A stretch of 6,865 bases of DNA from CANJBX01 sp041487815. GTDB taxonomy: Bacteria; Pseudomonadota; Alphaproteobacteria; Rhizobiales; Xanthobacteraceae. The notes below the pieces were generated by a model that did not search any database, had not been told where the DNA came from, and was given only the letters and a program-made list of their open reading frames with translations. Position 1 is the first letter of the stretch. Every line of letters begins with the position of its first letter. The stretch spans positions 1 to 6,865 of the forward strand of contig JBGPOB010000206.1 in NCBI GenBank assembly GCA_041487815.1. The letters run 5' to 3'. Positions 1-5,589 of the stretch are shown one piece after another. The translations under genes and the position numbers were made by a program.

Positions 1-435
1 ATAAGAACCGCGGCGCTGACGCTCGCAATAGAGCTTCAATCAATACCGGCACTGAGTCCAAACGAACTTGCCGGCGCGCTGACAGCCGCCGCCAAGGATC
101 CTCCTGACGCTCTCATTGTGCTTTCGCCGATTTATGCGGCATATCGGAATGAGATCATAGACTTTACGACAAAGACAAGCGTGCCGTTGATTTTTGACAC
201 TAAGGGCCTTGCCGGAGAACCTGGTGCCCTCTTGTCCTACGGGGTGGATATTTCGGTGTTATTTCGGAGAGCCGCCGCGTTCGTGGATAAGATATTGAAA
301 GGTGCCAAGCCGGCCGATCTGCCGGTCGAGCAACCGACCAAATTCGAGCTGGTGATCAACCTCAAGACGGCGAAGTCCCTCGGCCTCACGATCCCGCCAA
401 CGCTGCTTGCACGAGCGGACGAGGTGATCGAGTGA
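1..435 (+). CDS. ABC transporter substrate-binding protein, C-terminal part (5' end outside window)
   Basis: The frame is open from base 1 and ends at TGA 433-435, giving 144 residues with no start in view. This is the C-terminal lobe of a periplasmic binding protein of the PF04392 (ABC_sub_bind) type. The last third is diagnostic: a DKILKGAKPADLPVEQPTKF segment, then ELVINLKTAKSLGLTIPPTL and a terminal LARADEVIE. The earlier part has the lobe-two pattern: an ALIVLSP strand, then SVPLIFDTKG, then LLSYGVD. Family members are usually about 320-340 residues, so roughly half is missing here. They bind a small solute in the periplasm and deliver it to an ABC permease, but the ligand cannot be told from this half. 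No permease or ATPase gene follows; the next gene is on the other strand. Members of this family are often found as orphans in rhizobial genomes. Confidence 0.9.
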   Translation: MRTAALTLAIELQSIPALSPNELAGALTAAAKDPPDALIVLSPIYAAYRNEIIDFTTKTSVPLIFDTKGLAGEPGALLSYGVDISVLFRRAAAFVDKILKGAKPADLPVEQPTKFELVINLKTAKSLGLTIPPTLLARADEVIE

Positions 436-509
436 TCAATCGTGACGCGCCGCAGGTAACACGGAAGTGTAGTGCTCCGTTAGCAAGCCATCGGGCGCGT
501 TTCGAGCGC

Positions 510-839
510 TCAATCCAGAGTCGGTTCAACGACTTGGACGACGTTCACAGTCCGAATTTCGGCCCCGTGGCGAAGAATTGAGGCTAGGCCTTCTTCTGCG
601 CCGGGCAGGTCGATACATACGATGACCGTATAAAGCGGGCAATTGCCGGCGATTGCGGTGAAGATCGGAACGACGCCGATCCAGCCGACCCAGTTCCAAC
701 CGGTCTGCGGAAAGCCGAGCGGGATGGGGATTTCAATTAGCACCAGGCCCACGATGATGCGGGCAATACGATTAAGCGTTCCAACTTGGTCACCGCGCGC
801 ACCTTTCGATCGACCAGAAAATTGCGCGGCTGTTTGCAA
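510..839 (-). CDS. DUF2892-like small inner-membrane protein
   Basis: This encodes 109 residues. Residues 19-77 fit the DUF2892 (PF11127, YgaP-type membrane) pattern: VGTLNRIARIIVGLVL, a first hydrophobic helix, then WNWVGWIGVVPIFTAIAG as a second helix, closing with NCPLYTVI. The CPLY motif and the VGTxxRIxRxxxG start are hallmarks of the family, whose function is mostly unknown. In YgaP a domain of this type anchors a rhodanese; no rhodanese is attached here. The C-terminal tail (residues 78-109) is soluble and not recognised. The start is uncertain. No ATG is available in frame, so I use TTG at 837-839, 39 bases past the stop of the upstream hydrolase and in the same reading frame; no good ribosome binding site is visible. 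The spacing suggests co-transcription with the hydrolase. The domain call is fairly firm, the N-terminus is not. Confidence 0.72.
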   Translation of the reverse strand: MQTAAQFSGRSKGARGDQVGTLNRIARIIVGLVLIEIPIPLGFPQTGWNWVGWIGVVPIFTAIAGNCPLYTVIVCIDLPGAEEGLASILRHGAEIRTVNVVQVVEPTLD

Positions 840-878
840 GCCGGCGCTGCCACCGCATTGATCGAAATAAAGGGCCGC

Positions 879-1739
879 CTATCCCGCCGGAAAGCTGCGC
901 GCTAGCCAGTTGCGCATGATGTCGGCAACGCGCCGGTCGTCTTCGCCGAACATGAAATGATCGACGCCGCCGATGATGTGCAGGTCGCCGTGGTAGCCGG
1001 CGCATTTGAACAGGTCGAACGCGCCGTCGGCGGCGATGACTTCGTCCTGCGCGCTGTGCAGGATGATAAGCGGGCGCGGCGCGATGCGCGCGGCGAGGTC
1101 GCCGGGATTGAAGGCCAGCGTCTCGATCGCGGTTGCGGCGGAAAATTCCATGATCGAGGGCGGCGCGATGTTGGCGCGCAGGCGTTCGGGAACGGGGATG
1201 ATGTCGAAGCGGTGCGCCATCAGCGGCGGATCGTCAGGCCGGCGCGCGCGCCCGCGCGCCAGCAAGTCGGAAAATTTCCGCCACGCCGCGGGCGTCGCAT
1301 GGATAAGGCGGAACATGCGCTCGCCGCTGGCCCAGCCGCCTTGCGCGATCACGCCGGCGACGCGCGCGTCGAGCCCGGCGGCATAGACCGCGACCGCGGC
1401 GCCGTAGCTCGTGCCGGAGAGCGCGATGCGCGCCGGATCGATGTCGGAGCGCGCGGCGAGATAGCTCACCGCCGCGCGCGCGTCGGCGACCTGGTCGTAG
1501 GGCAGCACCCAGCCGCGCTTGCCTGGGCTCTCCCCGCAGCCGCGGAAATCGAAACGCAGCGTGGCGTAGCCGAGCGCGTTATAGAATTTCTGCGACCAGC
1601 GCTGCTGCGGTCCGTCGCGATGGCCGCCGAAGCCGTGCAGGATGACGATCGCGGGCTTTTTCGCCGCGCCGCCTGCGGGAATCGACAACTCGCCGGCGAG
1701 CGCAAGGCCGTCGGATGCAAACGTGATGCGCTCGGCCAT
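879..1739 (-). CDS. alpha/beta hydrolase (dienelactone hydrolase / S15-like esterase type)
   Basis: This is a complete 286-residue single-domain alpha/beta hydrolase, probably cytoplasmic since no signal peptide is seen. Visible landmarks in order: the oxyanion-hole motif HGFGGH (residues 35-40); the strand plus RFDFRGCGES turn (62-71) typical of this superfamily; the nucleophile elbow GTSYG with Ser111; the acid in HSAQDE (Asp232); and the base in GGVDHF (His261). The triad is therefore complete and the enzyme should be active, most likely on an ester or a similar acyl bond. The substrate cannot be told. A cap-like insertion lies between about residues 138 and 205. The start is ATG 1737-1739, with a modest GAGG about 12 bases upstream; the stop is TAG 879-881. 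The DUF2892-like gene follows 39 bases later on the same strand, so the two may form a small operon. The barrel protein gene lies 129 bases upstream. Confidence 0.9.
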   Translation of the reverse strand: MAERITFASDGLALAGELSIPAGGAAKKPAIVILHGFGGHRDGPQQRWSQKFYNALGYATLRFDFRGCGESPGKRGWVLPYDQVADARAAVSYLAARSDIDPARIALSGTSYGAAVAVYAAGLDARVAGVIAQGGWASGERMFRLIHATPAAWRKFSDLLARGRARRPDDPPLMAHRFDIIPVPERLRANIAPPSIMEFSAATAIETLAFNPGDLAARIAPRPLIILHSAQDEVIAADGAFDLFKCAGYHGDLHIIGGVDHFMFGEDDRRVADIMRNWLARSFPAG

Positions 1740-1868
1740 CGATGGCTAGCCTCGGACTGTCCGGGTCATGGGGCGAGAATCACATTCGCTCGCCATAACG
1801 TCTGGCGCCGCACCGCCACGGGCGCAACCGCCACCGAGGTTACCCTGCTGGAACGATGCAGCCGGTGT

Positions 1869-2549
1869 TCAGAATTTCCAGATCGCGGCGCCGCGCAGGG
1901 TCTGGCCGGTGACCGCCAGGTTGTAGATCGAGCCGCTCGGCAACACGTAGGTCTTGTCGCCGAAATCGTCGTAGCGGTACTCGATGCGGCCGATGAAATT
2001 TTGGGTGAAGGCGTATTCGGCGCCGCCGCCGATCGACCAGCCGTAATAGGTGCCGCCGGGCGCGACCGGCGCGCTCTCCGGCGTAAAGTTGATGTCCGCG
2101 ATCGCCAGCCCGCCGGCGCCGAACACGAGAAGCCGGTCGAAGGCGTAGCCGATCCGCCCGCCAAGGTGGCTCGTCCAGTTGATGTCATAGAGGTTGGGCG
2201 TCGGGGGTGGCAGCACGATAGGTCCGTTACCTACGCCATGGGCGTTGGTCCAGCCAATGTCGCCCTCAAGGCCGAAGACGACGCGGCCGTTCTGCCAGTT
2301 GACGCCGAGGAGCACGCCGCCGATGGCGCCGTCGGTAGCGGCATCGCGCTCAGTCACCACGCCATCGTCGATGACGGTGGTTCGGCCCCACAGATAGCCG
2401 AAGTGTCCGCCGGCATAGATCCCGGCCCAGTTGTAGGGCGCGGCTGCCATCGGCGGCGCCTTAAGCGGCAGGCCCATATCGGCCGCCAGCGCCGGCGCGG
2501 TCGTGACAGCGATCAATGCGGCAACGCCGCTCAGAATGCGCGCATGCAT
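1869..2549 (-). CDS. outer-membrane beta-barrel protein (porin family, Omp25/31-like)
   Basis: This encodes 226 residues. A clear signal peptide opens it: MHARIL, a hydrophobic core, then APALA-AD with cleavage near residue 22-23. The mature part begins with a YNWAGIYAGGHFGYLWG block, the standard first-strand signature of the rhizobial/Brucella Omp25/Omp31-type barrels (PF13505 class). Alternating strands and Gly/aromatic turns follow, with GVLLGVNWQNGRVVFGLEGD and a GRIEYRYDDFGD near the end. The last residue is Phe (WKF), the usual outer-membrane assembly signal, and 226 residues is a normal length. The start at ATG 2547-2549 is chosen because GGGGG (2556-2560) sits 6 bases upstream and the signal peptide begins there, although the frame stays open to 2663. 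A weak promoter candidate, TTGCGG-N17-TATCAA, lies at 2585-2613. Upstream sequence is an Rhs remnant. The role is likely structural or a small-solute pore. Confidence 0.9.
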   Translation of the reverse strand: MHARILSGVAALIAVTTAPALAADMGLPLKAPPMAAAPYNWAGIYAGGHFGYLWGRTTVIDDGVVTERDAATDGAIGGVLLGVNWQNGRVVFGLEGDIGWTNAHGVGNGPIVLPPPTPNLYDINWTSHLGGRIGYAFDRLLVFGAGGLAIADINFTPESAPVAPGGTYYGWSIGGGAEYAFTQNFIGRIEYRYDDFGDKTYVLPSGSIYNLAVTGQTLRGAAIWKF

Positions 2550-2619
2550 AGCAAACCCCCAATGCTGCCCCACAGAATGGCATTGATACTGCCGGCGCTG
2601 CGTTACCGCAAGGCATGCC

Positions 2620-2874
2620 GCCGCGTGTTTCCGCGATCGTTTGCCCGGCCGCGTCGTAGACATAATGCGTCGTCCCCGACGGCGTCATGTTCTGGGTGAC
2701 GCGGATCGCGAGCCGCTCCAGCGCGTCGAAGGTATAGTCGGCCTTCACCGTCGAGCCGACGGCGACCTCGGCCAGGCGGGTTCGTTTGTTGTAGGTGTAA
2801 TTGTAGACCGTGCCGAAACGGCTGTCGGCGGTGATGTTGCCGCCGCCGTCATAGGTGAACGAGCGCACGCCGGC
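2620..2874 (-). pseudogene. Rhs/YD-repeat protein remnant
   Basis: About 85 codons on the minus strand read as YD repeats. Visible in order: SFTYDGGGNITADSRFG, then YNYTYNKRTRLAEV, then ADYTFDALERLAIRVTQN, then THYVYDAAGQTIAET. The recurring YD and GxxT/RL spacing is the signature of Rhs/wall-associated repeats (PF05593/TIGR01643), found in proteins usually over 1000 residues long. Here nothing before about 2874 or after about 2620 continues the repeat; no hyperconserved Rhs core or toxin tip follows. The frame itself stays open (2461-3012) but has no plausible start or signal, and the outer parts do not look like protein. I read it as a gene fragment left by deletion or recombination. Its downstream end stops some 70 bases before the start codon of the barrel gene on the same strand, so that gene's promoter probably lies in or next to the remnant. 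Confidence 0.8.
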
Positions 2875-2991
2875 GCGACGCAAGCGCCCCGGATTTCGCC
2901 GGCGTTCAAACAGGGCTACGGTGGCTGGGCGGACAGCGCGTCGTATGCGCATGCGCCGCCGCGCGCATCGAGGCGCGTTCGGAACATCGAA

Positions 2992-3822
2992 ATGGCTGAT
3001 CCGGTCAGGCATCTGCGACGAGTCATAATGACGCCGCCGGTCACGGCGCCGCCGGTCTTCGCGCAGTCGATCTTCGTGCTAGCAGTCTTGGCGGCGGCGA
3101 TTGCCGCATCGGCTTTGATTTCGCGCGAGGCCGCGGCCGCCGGCGCCGCCTATCAGGTCGACACCGCCGAAGTCTCCGAGCCCGGCGCCTGCAAGATCGA
3201 GTCCTGGGTCTCCGCGGCGGCGAACCACGACGTCTTCGCGGCGGTCGCCCCGGCCTGCGTCGTCGATGTGTTCCGGCCGTTCGAACTGAGCGTGCAGCTC
3301 AGCCGCGCGCGCGCGGACGCGGAATGGGCTAGCGGCGCGACGCCAAAGCTCAAGACCAACCTGGTGCCGACCGCGATCGGCGCCTGGGGCGTCGCCGTGT
3401 CGGGGCAGACGTCCTACGATCTCATCACCGGCGAGAACACCGCGCTGTTTGCGACCGTGCCGGCGACGTTGCGGCTGTCCGAGGTCGTGCGCATCAACCT
3501 CAACGGCGGCTGGCAGTGGGACCGCCTGATCGACCGGCATTACCTGACCTATGGCGCGGGCTTCGACTGGCGCACGCCCGACAATATGTGGACGCTCACC
3601 GCGGAAGTGTTCGGCCAGATCGCCGTCACGCGCCTGGCGCTCGCTCCCGAGGATGCCGTGCCCGCCACCGGCGTCACCGAGCCACGGTTTCAACTCGGGC
3701 TGCGCTGGCGGCCGGTCGATCGCTTCAACATCGATTTGATTTACGGCCGCAACCTCACCGGCGAGAACGCCAACTGGATCACGCTGGCGACGGTGGTGCG
3801 GTTTCCACCGCAGGAGAAGTAG
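2992..3822 (+). CDS. exported, probably outer-membrane beta-barrel protein of unknown family
   Basis: This encodes 276 residues from ATG 2992. I do not recognise a named family. An N-terminal basic stretch (RHLRR, residues 6-10) is followed by a hydrophobic run at about 27-43 and an Ala-rich cleavage zone near 47-52, as in a signal peptide. The mature part opens with a CKIESWVS segment and a second Cys (67 and 89), which could form a disulfide in the periplasm. From there the chain alternates polar and hydrophobic residues in about 10-residue strands (FELSVQLSRA, WGVAVSGQTSYD, RINLNGGWQWDR, MWTLTAEVFGQIAV, FQLGLRWRPVDRFNIDLIYG), strongly suggesting an outer-membrane barrel. It ends RFPPQEK, not in a bare aromatic residue. 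A later start at ATG 3028 (264 residues) is possible but would leave the signal peptide without positive charges. It converges with the gene at 3889-4158. Confidence 0.8.
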   Translation: MADPVRHLRRVIMTPPVTAPPVFAQSIFVLAVLAAAIAASALISREAAAAGAAYQVDTAEVSEPGACKIESWVSAAANHDVFAAVAPACVVDVFRPFELSVQLSRARADAEWASGATPKLKTNLVPTAIGAWGVAVSGQTSYDLITGENTALFATVPATLRLSEVVRINLNGGWQWDRLIDRHYLTYGAGFDWRTPDNMWTLTAEVFGQIAVTRLALAPEDAVPATGVTEPRFQLGLRWRPVDRFNIDLIYGRNLTGENANWITLATVVRFPPQEK

Positions 3823-3888
3823 AGGACACGGGTGGCGAGCGAAGGCACGAAGGACGCTCTCTGCACGCGACGCTTACTTTCTCCGTCT

Positions 3889-4158
3889 TCACACCATGCG
3901 CCACAGATACAGCACGACCAGCGCGCCGACGAGGGCGCCGACGAGCGTCGTGAGGCCGGAGACGAGGCTCAGAATGATGATGAGGTGAAACCCGATGAAG
4001 GCGCCGGCGACGCCGACGAGCGCGCTGGTCACGGCGTGCCGCGTCGGGCCCGCGATCTGGCGCGTCAGCCAGCCCGGCCCCATGAAGCGGTCGAAGCCGA
4101 GGCCGGCGAGGATGCCGATGATGAGGACAACAAGGAATGCGGTGACGGGCGTGAGCAT
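3889..4158 (-). CDS. small three-helix membrane protein, GlsB/YeaQ/YmgE-like
   Basis: This encodes 89 residues and is almost entirely hydrophobic. Three helices are visible: residues 6-22 (AFLVVLIIGILAGLG), 41-65 (HAVTSALVGVAGAFIG...) and 69-87 (LTTLVGALVGALVVLYLW). The Gly-rich second and third helices, each with a GxxGA or GALVGA pattern, and a charged loop of about 20 residues after helix one resemble the GlsB/YeaQ/YmgE 'transglycosylase-associated' stress proteins (PF04226), which are usually 80-90 residues. That family sits in the inner membrane and is linked to stress response; its molecular job is unclear. The start at ATG 4156-4158 is supported by GGAGGG at 4170-4175, 11 bases upstream. 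The frame stays open to 4425, but that extension crosses repeat DNA and is rejected. The family assignment is by overall pattern, not by one decisive motif. Confidence 0.72.
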   Translation of the reverse strand: MLTPVTAFLVVLIIGILAGLGFDRFMGPGWLTRQIAGPTRHAVTSALVGVAGAFIGFHLIIILSLVSGLTTLVGALVGALVVLYLWRMV

Positions 4159-4247
4159 GATGGCGGTGTCCCTCCGGTGGCGCGACAGGTCGCGCGCCTG
4201 AAACAGTCGGAGGTTTTGCGGGGCGGCGCAAGCGGGGAGGGATGCTC

Positions 4248-4270
4248 TCGGCACACCCGGTGCCACCCTC
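4248..4270. repeat. 23-bp direct repeat, copy 1
   Basis: The sequence starting TCGGCACACCCGGTGCCACC is repeated perfectly at 4503-4525, 255 bases away. It contains a small palindrome, GGCAC-acccg-GTGCC (4250-4264). Both copies precede GC-rich hairpin material, so they may mark the leading edge of two related intergenic elements. Confidence 0.85.
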
Positions 4271-4336
4271 CCACCCGGGTCGCGCTTACGCGCGCCCGAG
4301 TGCAGGCTCTGGAGGGACGGGTCGACGCGAGCAAAG

Positions 4337-4422
4337 CGAGCGGCGGGGTGGGGTGCGCTTTTTTCTGCAATCAAATTCCGTGCGCCGACTTTGGAATGGG
4401 CGTTCCACCCCACCCCGGCTCG
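4337..4422. repeat. long inverted repeat, 12-bp perfect arms
   Basis: CGGGGTGGGGTG (4344-4355) is the exact reverse complement of CACCCCACCCCG (4406-4417). The pairing extends outward after a 2-base bulge with CGAGC (4337-4341) against GCTCG (4418-4422). A smaller hairpin, TGGAA-tgggcg-TTCCA (4392-4407), lies in the 50-base interior and competes with part of the right arm. A TTTTTT run at 4359-4364 follows the left arm, but the hairpin comes after it, so this is not an ordinary terminator on the plus strand. Confidence 0.75.
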
Positions 4423-4449
4423 CATCTCGTTGCACGCGATGCTTCGCCG

Positions 4450-4472
4450 ACCCTCCCCTTCCAGGGGAGGGT
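4450..4472. repeat. perfect 10-bp hairpin with 3-base loop
   Basis: ACCCTCCCCT (4450-4459), loop TCC, and AGGGGAGGGT (4463-4472) form a perfect palindrome. It could stop transcription, but no U-run follows on either strand. It resembles the CCCTCCCC...GGGGAGGG palindromes scattered between genes in Bradyrhizobium-type genomes. Confidence 0.8.
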
Positions 4473-4502
4473 AAAGCGCCGCGTCGCGCCGGCGTTACTC
4501 GA

Positions 4503-4525
4503 TCGGCACACCCGGTGCCACCCTC
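4503..4525. repeat. 23-bp direct repeat, copy 2
   Basis: This is the identical second copy of the repeat at 4248-4270. Its 3' part is also the left arm of the hairpin at 4517-4547. Confidence 0.85.
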
Positions 4526-4547
4526 GCCCCTTGAGGGAGAGGGTGGC
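4517..4547. repeat. 9-bp hairpin overlapping direct-repeat copy 2
   Basis: GCCACCCTC (4517-4525) pairs with GAGGGTGGC (4539-4547) around a 13-base loop that itself contains CCCC and GAGGG. The stem is GC-rich. No U-tract follows on the plus strand. Confidence 0.72.
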
Positions 4548-4609
4548 GCAATCGAGCGGCGCGAGATTGCGCCGGGTGAGGGGTCATTGCGAGAAGCGCG
4601 TAGGCGCGA

Positions 4610-4652
4610 CGAAGCAATCTCGATCGGCAGGTTCAAGCACGAGATTGCTTCG
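4610..4652. repeat. 13-bp perfect hairpin inside the composite element
   Basis: CGAAGCAATCTCG (4610-4622) and CGAGATTGCTTCG (4640-4652) are exact reverse complements separated by 17 bases. This is the inner stem of the element at 4583-4753. Confidence 0.85.
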
Positions 4653-4653
4653 C

Positions 4654-4681
4654 TTCCGCCTACGCCCTTCCGCCTACGCCC
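4654..4681. repeat. 14-bp tandem pair
   Basis: TTCCGCCTACGCCC occurs twice head to tail (4654-4667 and 4668-4681) without a mismatch. The second copy forms the left arm of an interrupted palindrome with the first 19-bp repeat: CCGCC-tac-GCCC-tgc-GGGC-tac-GGCGG, 4670-4696. Confidence 0.85.
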
Positions 4682-4684
4682 TGC

Positions 4685-4741
4685 GGGCTACGGCGGACAG
4701 GTCGGGCTACGGCGGACAGGTCGGGCTGCGGCGGACAGGTC
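4685..4741. repeat. 19-bp tandem repeat, three copies
   Basis: GGGCTACGGCGGACAGGTC is present at 4685-4703, 4704-4722 and 4723-4741. The first two copies are identical; the third has one A-to-G change. There is no spacer, so this is a minisatellite-type array and not a CRISPR. It probably arose by slippage within the composite element. Confidence 0.88.
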
Positions 4742-4870
4742 GCTCGCAATGACACGGCTTGATGGATTTCGCTGGCGCTCGATCCGGCTACGCCGGCTTG
4801 GACATCGTGCCGCCATCCGTGTACGCCGGTCGTGCGCCGCCAACCCGAACGCCCCGAGGCCCGCACGATC

Positions 4871-5266
4871 ATGCCGTTCAAATTCCATCACATCCATCTC
4901 AAGTCGCGCGACCCGGAGGCGGCCGCCGCGTGGTACGGCCGCGCGCTCGGCTGCACGCCAGTCAGCTCGCTGGTGCGCCCGTCGGGCGAGCGGTTCATCA
5001 CCTGCGCCACGGCCGACGGAACCGTCATCGCGATTTCCGGCCAGAAAACCGGCCAGGTGCTGCCCGAGGGCAGCGCCGAGCCGCGCTTCGGGCTCGAGCA
5101 TTTCGCGCTCGAGACGCAGGATTTCGACGCCGACCTCGCGCGCGTGGTTGCGCTCGGCGCGCCGCTGATCGAAGGCCCTATCACCATGCCGAACGGCATC
5201 CGCTACGCCTTCGTCGAGGCGCCGGATCATGTGCGGCTTGAGCTGATGTTTTTTCCGAAGGGGTGA
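4871..5266 (+). CDS. VOC-superfamily protein (glyoxalase/bleomycin resistance/dioxygenase fold)
   Basis: This encodes 131 residues, the usual size of a two-module VOC protein. Module one begins with HHIHLKSRDPEAAAAWYGRALG (residues 6-27), and module two with LEHFALETQDFDADLARVVALG (75-96). The expected metal ligands are present at the usual places: His7, His77 in EHFAL, and Glu124 in RLELMFF, the strand after EAPDH. A metal-dependent activity is therefore plausible, such as a lyase, dioxygenase or isomerase, but VOC proteins vary too much to name the substrate. It is likely cytoplasmic. I chose ATG 4871, with GAGG at 4856-4859, because the fold begins right there. A GTG at 4832 would add 13 residues of low-complexity sequence. 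The gene stands alone between two clusters of palindromic repeats. Confidence 0.88.
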   Translation: MPFKFHHIHLKSRDPEAAAAWYGRALGCTPVSSLVRPSGERFITCATADGTVIAISGQKTGQVLPEGSAEPRFGLEHFALETQDFDADLARVVALGAPLIEGPITMPNGIRYAFVEAPDHVRLELMFFPKG

Positions 5267-5278
5267 GAGTTGGTGTAG

Positions 5279-5338
5279 CCCGCATGGAGCGACCTGTCCG
5301 CCGAAGCCCATAGGGCGAAGGCGGAAGCGACATGCGGG
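5279..5338. repeat. palindromic intergenic element with CCCGCATG ends
   Basis: CCCGCATG (5279-5286) and CATGCGGG (5331-5338) are exact inverted repeats. The interior holds an interrupted hairpin, CCGCC-gaa-GCCC-ata-GGGC-gaa-GGCGG, flanked by GCGACCTGT and GGAAGCGA. This is the reverse complement of the module also found at 4651-4741 and 6301-6337. It lies just after the VOC gene stop, and its GC stem might stop transcription, but no U-run is present. Confidence 0.78.
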
Positions 5339-5359
5339 ATAACGCGCGGAGAGGGTGAC

Positions 5360-5392
5360 CCCGGATTTCGCTCCGCTCATCCGGGCTACGCT
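5360..5392. repeat. 33-bp REP-like palindrome, copy 1
   Basis: CCCGGAT (5360-5366) and ATCCGGG (5379-5385) form a stem around a 12-base loop with CGCTCCGC, followed by CTACGCT. A second copy at 5512-5544 in the same orientation matches at 31 of 33 bases. Confidence 0.82.
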
Positions 5393-5401
5393 GGCTATCC
5401 T

Positions 5402-5493
5402 CGTCATGGCCGGACTTGTTCCGGCCATCCCGATCAGGAAGGCACGGCCTTAGCAATCTAAACGAGATCACCGGGACAGGCCCGGCGATGACG
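5402..5493. repeat. 92-bp two-hairpin element with inverted ends
   Basis: The left hairpin is ATGGCCGGA-cttgt-TCCGGCCAT (5406-5428). The right hairpin is CCGGG-acagg-CCCGG (5471-5485). The outer ends, CGTCATGGCCGG (5402-5413) and CCGGCGATGACG (5482-5493), are inverted repeats with one mismatch, so the unit can fold as two hairpins or as one long stem. The central about 40 bases show no other structure that I can see. Confidence 0.75.
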
Positions 5494-5511
5494 AATGATG
5501 GCGGGGCCGAT

Positions 5512-5544
5512 CCCGGATGTCGCTGCGCTCATCCGGGCTACGCT
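5512..5544. repeat. 33-bp REP-like palindrome, copy 2
   Basis: CCCGGAT (5512-5518) pairs with ATCCGGG (5531-5537). It differs from the copy at 5360-5392 only at two loop positions. It ends seven bases before the promoter of the first toxin-antitoxin module. Confidence 0.82.
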
Positions 5545-5551
5545 TACCCGC

Positions 5552-5581
5552 TTGACTTTGTGATCTCTTTTTTGCGATAAT
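5552..5581 (+). promoter_or_regulatory. sigma70-type promoter of the first toxin-antitoxin module
   Basis: TTGACT (5552-5557) and GATAAT (5576-5581) are separated by 18 bases; each matches the consensus at five of six positions. Transcription should begin about 7-9 bases past the -10 box, at about 5588-5590. That is essentially the A of the toxin start codon (5590). No ribosome binding site lies between. The position relative to the gene is the best evidence that the promoter is real. Confidence 0.6.
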
Positions 5582-5589
5582 TCCTTTCG

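Larger units (their letters stand above)
4583..4753. repeat. 171-bp composite palindromic element with 11-bp inverted ends
   Basis: GTCATTGCGAG (4583-4593) and CTCGCAATGAC (4743-4753) are perfect terminal inverted repeats. Inside lie a 13-bp perfect hairpin (4610-4652), a 14-bp tandem pair (4654-4681) and a 19-bp tandem triplet (4685-4741). The ends match the TCATTGCGAG...CGCAATGA palindromes common between genes of Bradyrhizobium-like bacteria. There is no coding sequence inside, so if it moves it must depend on enzymes supplied elsewhere. Confidence 0.8.

Noticed and set aside
461..480. A terminator after the ABC binding protein (ACGGA...TCCGT)
   Set aside because: The stem is only five pairs with a 10-base loop and no U-run; it could easily be chance.
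1772..1794. A hairpin GGCGAG...CTCGCC between the barrel gene and the hydrolase
   Set aside because: It is six pairs with an 11-base loop and no U-run; it might end the barrel transcript but is too weak to list as a feature.
957..2699. A 580-codon open frame on the plus strand
   Set aside because: It lies opposite two well-supported minus-strand genes (hydrolase and barrel protein), has no recognisable motif, and is rich in Arg, Ala and Gly, as expected of an antisense shadow in GC-rich DNA.
2641..2991. N-terminal extension of the plus-strand exported protein back to 2641
   Set aside because: The frame is open, but it runs antisense through the Rhs remnant and would bury the signal peptide more than 110 residues inside the protein.
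3079..3693. A 204-codon open frame on the minus strand
   Set aside because: It is antisense to the exported protein at 2992-3822, with no motif, signal or ribosome site.
4450..4472. A rho-independent terminator
   Set aside because: The stem is excellent, but no U-run follows on either strand, and it lies nearly 300 bases from the nearest gene end, so I list it as a palindromic repeat only.
4685..4741. A possible short CRISPR array
   Set aside because: The three 19-bp units are directly adjacent with no spacers and no cas gene is present; this is a tandem repeat.
4242..5168. A 308-codon open frame on the plus strand across the repeat cluster and into the VOC gene
   Set aside because: Most of it is translated palindromes and tandem repeats, and it covers the VOC gene in the wrong frame.
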